Shown: one piece after another, positions 62,726 through 64,000 of the stretch | Numbering within the stretch: the first letter of the stretch is position 1 | Layout of the letters: every line of letters begins with the position of its first letter | NCBI GenBank assembly: GCA_031308135.1 | Contig: JAHLJT010004567.1 | Span: forward strand, 35,998,792 to 36,062,791 | Origin: Acheta domesticus | Lineage: Eukaryota > Arthropoda > Insecta > Orthoptera > Gryllidae | Reading direction: 5' to 3' | Length of the DNA: 64,000 bases | The notes under the pieces: generated by a model | The model's input: the letters and a program-made list of their open reading frames with translations, nothing else | What the model was told of the DNA's origin: nothing | Database searches by the model: none | Position numbers and translations under genes: made by a program

Positions 62726-63159
62726 GATGTTGAAGAGTTAGTTCATGGTTTAATTTGGATGTTCAATTTATGTATAGGTGAAATTATCCTTTCTTGCCTG
62801 TATGATGTATTGGAAATAATGCGAGCTGTTATGAATAATGCGAGAAATTATGCGTTGTTGTAGTACCGCTAGTTTTATTTTGAAATTGTGTCCTGTTGTT
62901 TTTGGTAGGCATACGCCTAATCTTCGTAGTATTAACTTTGTTTTGTGTGAACAAAATAATTAACTAGTGACGCTATAGCATCGCATACTTTCTCGCATTA
63001 TCGGAAACAGCAACGTTATATTGAAATATTGAAATTTGTGCAATATTTCATTCCTGTGTCGTATTATTTTCGTAGGTCTTCTCAACCTGAGAAATAAGTT
63101 TTCTCATCGTCTCACAGCAACATGCACTGGGACATTTTAAAGAAAACATACACTCTAAT

Positions 63160-63232
63160 CTTGCCTGACCGGGAATCGAATCCGGATTCGCGTCATGGAA
63201 AGCAAGTACGCTGACCATGAGCTATCTGCAAG
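63160..63232 (-). pseudogene. tRNA-like segment, degenerate
   Basis: On the - strand the ends pair (CTTGC/GCAAG), a T-arm with GGATTCGATTCC is present, and TAGCTCATGGTCAGCG resembles a D-arm. The anticodon arm around CTTTCCATGACG pairs poorly. It may be a tRNA pseudogene or the head of a SINE. Confidence 0.5.
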
Positions 63233-64000
63233 GGCTAACACTAAAAAACTAATCAAATTACTAATTTTCTACCATTATTTGTAATATTAAATTACTTTAT
63301 TATCGCCTTATTATATATTTGACACCGCCTCAAACCAAGCGAGGGAAAATAAAGCTTTAAAGTTGAATCCCTTTATTCAGTATTTGTATTTCAATTTTTT
63401 ATAAAATTGTATCTGTGGCCAAACTTATCTAATATAATAAACATTTAAAATAGAAAAATGAACTCTTAACGTTCTACAGCCGAGAAACAGCAACGTGTTT
63501 ATTATGAAAAAAGTAACGCCTTGAATTTTGGAAACCCTTGTTCAATTTTCAACTAACTGTATATTCACTGTACCAATGCTAGTGAAGTGTGATCAAGAAC
63601 AAATTTGTTTTGTGCAATAATTTTTGTCTGCGAAACCGTAAACGTATCCTGTGCCTGCACCCTGTCATGAGCTCGCTCAAATGGGATTCAGAGACTAGCT
63701 CTGCATTGTCAATCAATCAATCAGTCAGTACAGTCCTACTAACACTCAAACAAGTGAAGCAGCCCTTGAACATTAAGTTTTTGAAAATTTCGAAAATACA
63801 TAGAGTTCAACGAATATGAGACTTGCAGCCATTCTATGAAGCGTCCCTTCTTCTATCCGTGGAAAAAATTAAAAATTTAGGAGCGGTTTTTGAGAAAATA
63901 ATTTTTTTGGAAATTGCGTATATTTTCAAGTGCAAGATTACGAAAAAACTGTTCATGTTCAAAAAATTGTAAATGCCCTTTTCCAAACAGAAGGTTTTTT
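63233..64000. other. Unassigned DNA, family remnant at the end
   Basis: No gene was recognised. From about 63860 to the end the text (GGTTTTTGAGAAAATAA, TTCAAAAAATTGTAAATG) resembles the interior of the dispersed repeat family. Confidence 0.4.

Overview
Organism and general character. The window is AT-rich eukaryotic DNA with spliceosomal introns, BEL/Pao, I-like LINE, mariner, MITE and solo-LTR insertions and no bacterial features. The transposon set and gene style point to an arthropod, most likely an insect with a large, repeat-rich genome; the order cannot be fixed from the sequence alone. Only two genes can be defended with confidence, and both were assembled here by joining exons across introns: a divergent SLC1-family (glutamate/neutral amino acid type) transporter on the + strand (exons 2632-3641, 7968-8199, 12678-12824) and a divergent Atg8/GABARAP-family gene on the - strand (exons 56871-56960, 55929-56126, 55446-55559). 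Layout. Positions 1910-44787 form one huge, insertion-laden inverted duplication whose centre lies near 25.25-25.70 kb. The left arm (1910 to about 25250) carries the open SLC1-like gene; the right arm (about 25690-44787) carries the same three exons on the - strand (44103-43093, 40543-40312, 33064-32918), so the copies converge tail to tail. The right copy has a one-base insertion in exon 1 that creates an immediate stop, so it is a pseudogene. After subtracting later insertions, both arms are about 8 kb. Each arm serves as the empty-site control for insertions in the other: mariner (3894-5222), a TA-flanked element with tRNA-like modules (9276-10693), a 3.3-kb unidentified insertion (13935-17197) and a full BEL element (17277-25228) are only in the left arm; a full-length I-like LINE (25717-31773), two copies of a 1.5-2.3-kb repeat family (34112-36442, 37660-39225), a foldback element and a 12-bp minisatellite are only in the right arm. 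A third, direct, partial copy of intron 2 lies at 51290-54775. Right flank. From 44788 to 64000 the window holds two copies of a Helitron-like non-autonomous repeat, a TAA-flanked MITE, a GC-rich stretch, a 1.2-kb CpG-rich solo LTR, a TA-flanked MITE, the Atg8-like gene, a 381-bp solo LTR with 5-bp TSD, and mostly unassignable DNA. How the genes relate. The transporter and the Atg8-like protein show no sign of working together; they are neighbours in a repeat-dense region. Both are odd members of well-known families. The transporter keeps the SLC1 scaffold but lacks the arginine and several sodium/substrate-binding residues typical of glutamate transporters. The Atg8 homologue aligns without gaps to GABARAP but lacks the C-terminal glycine needed for lipidation. 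All similarities were judged by eye; no database search was run.
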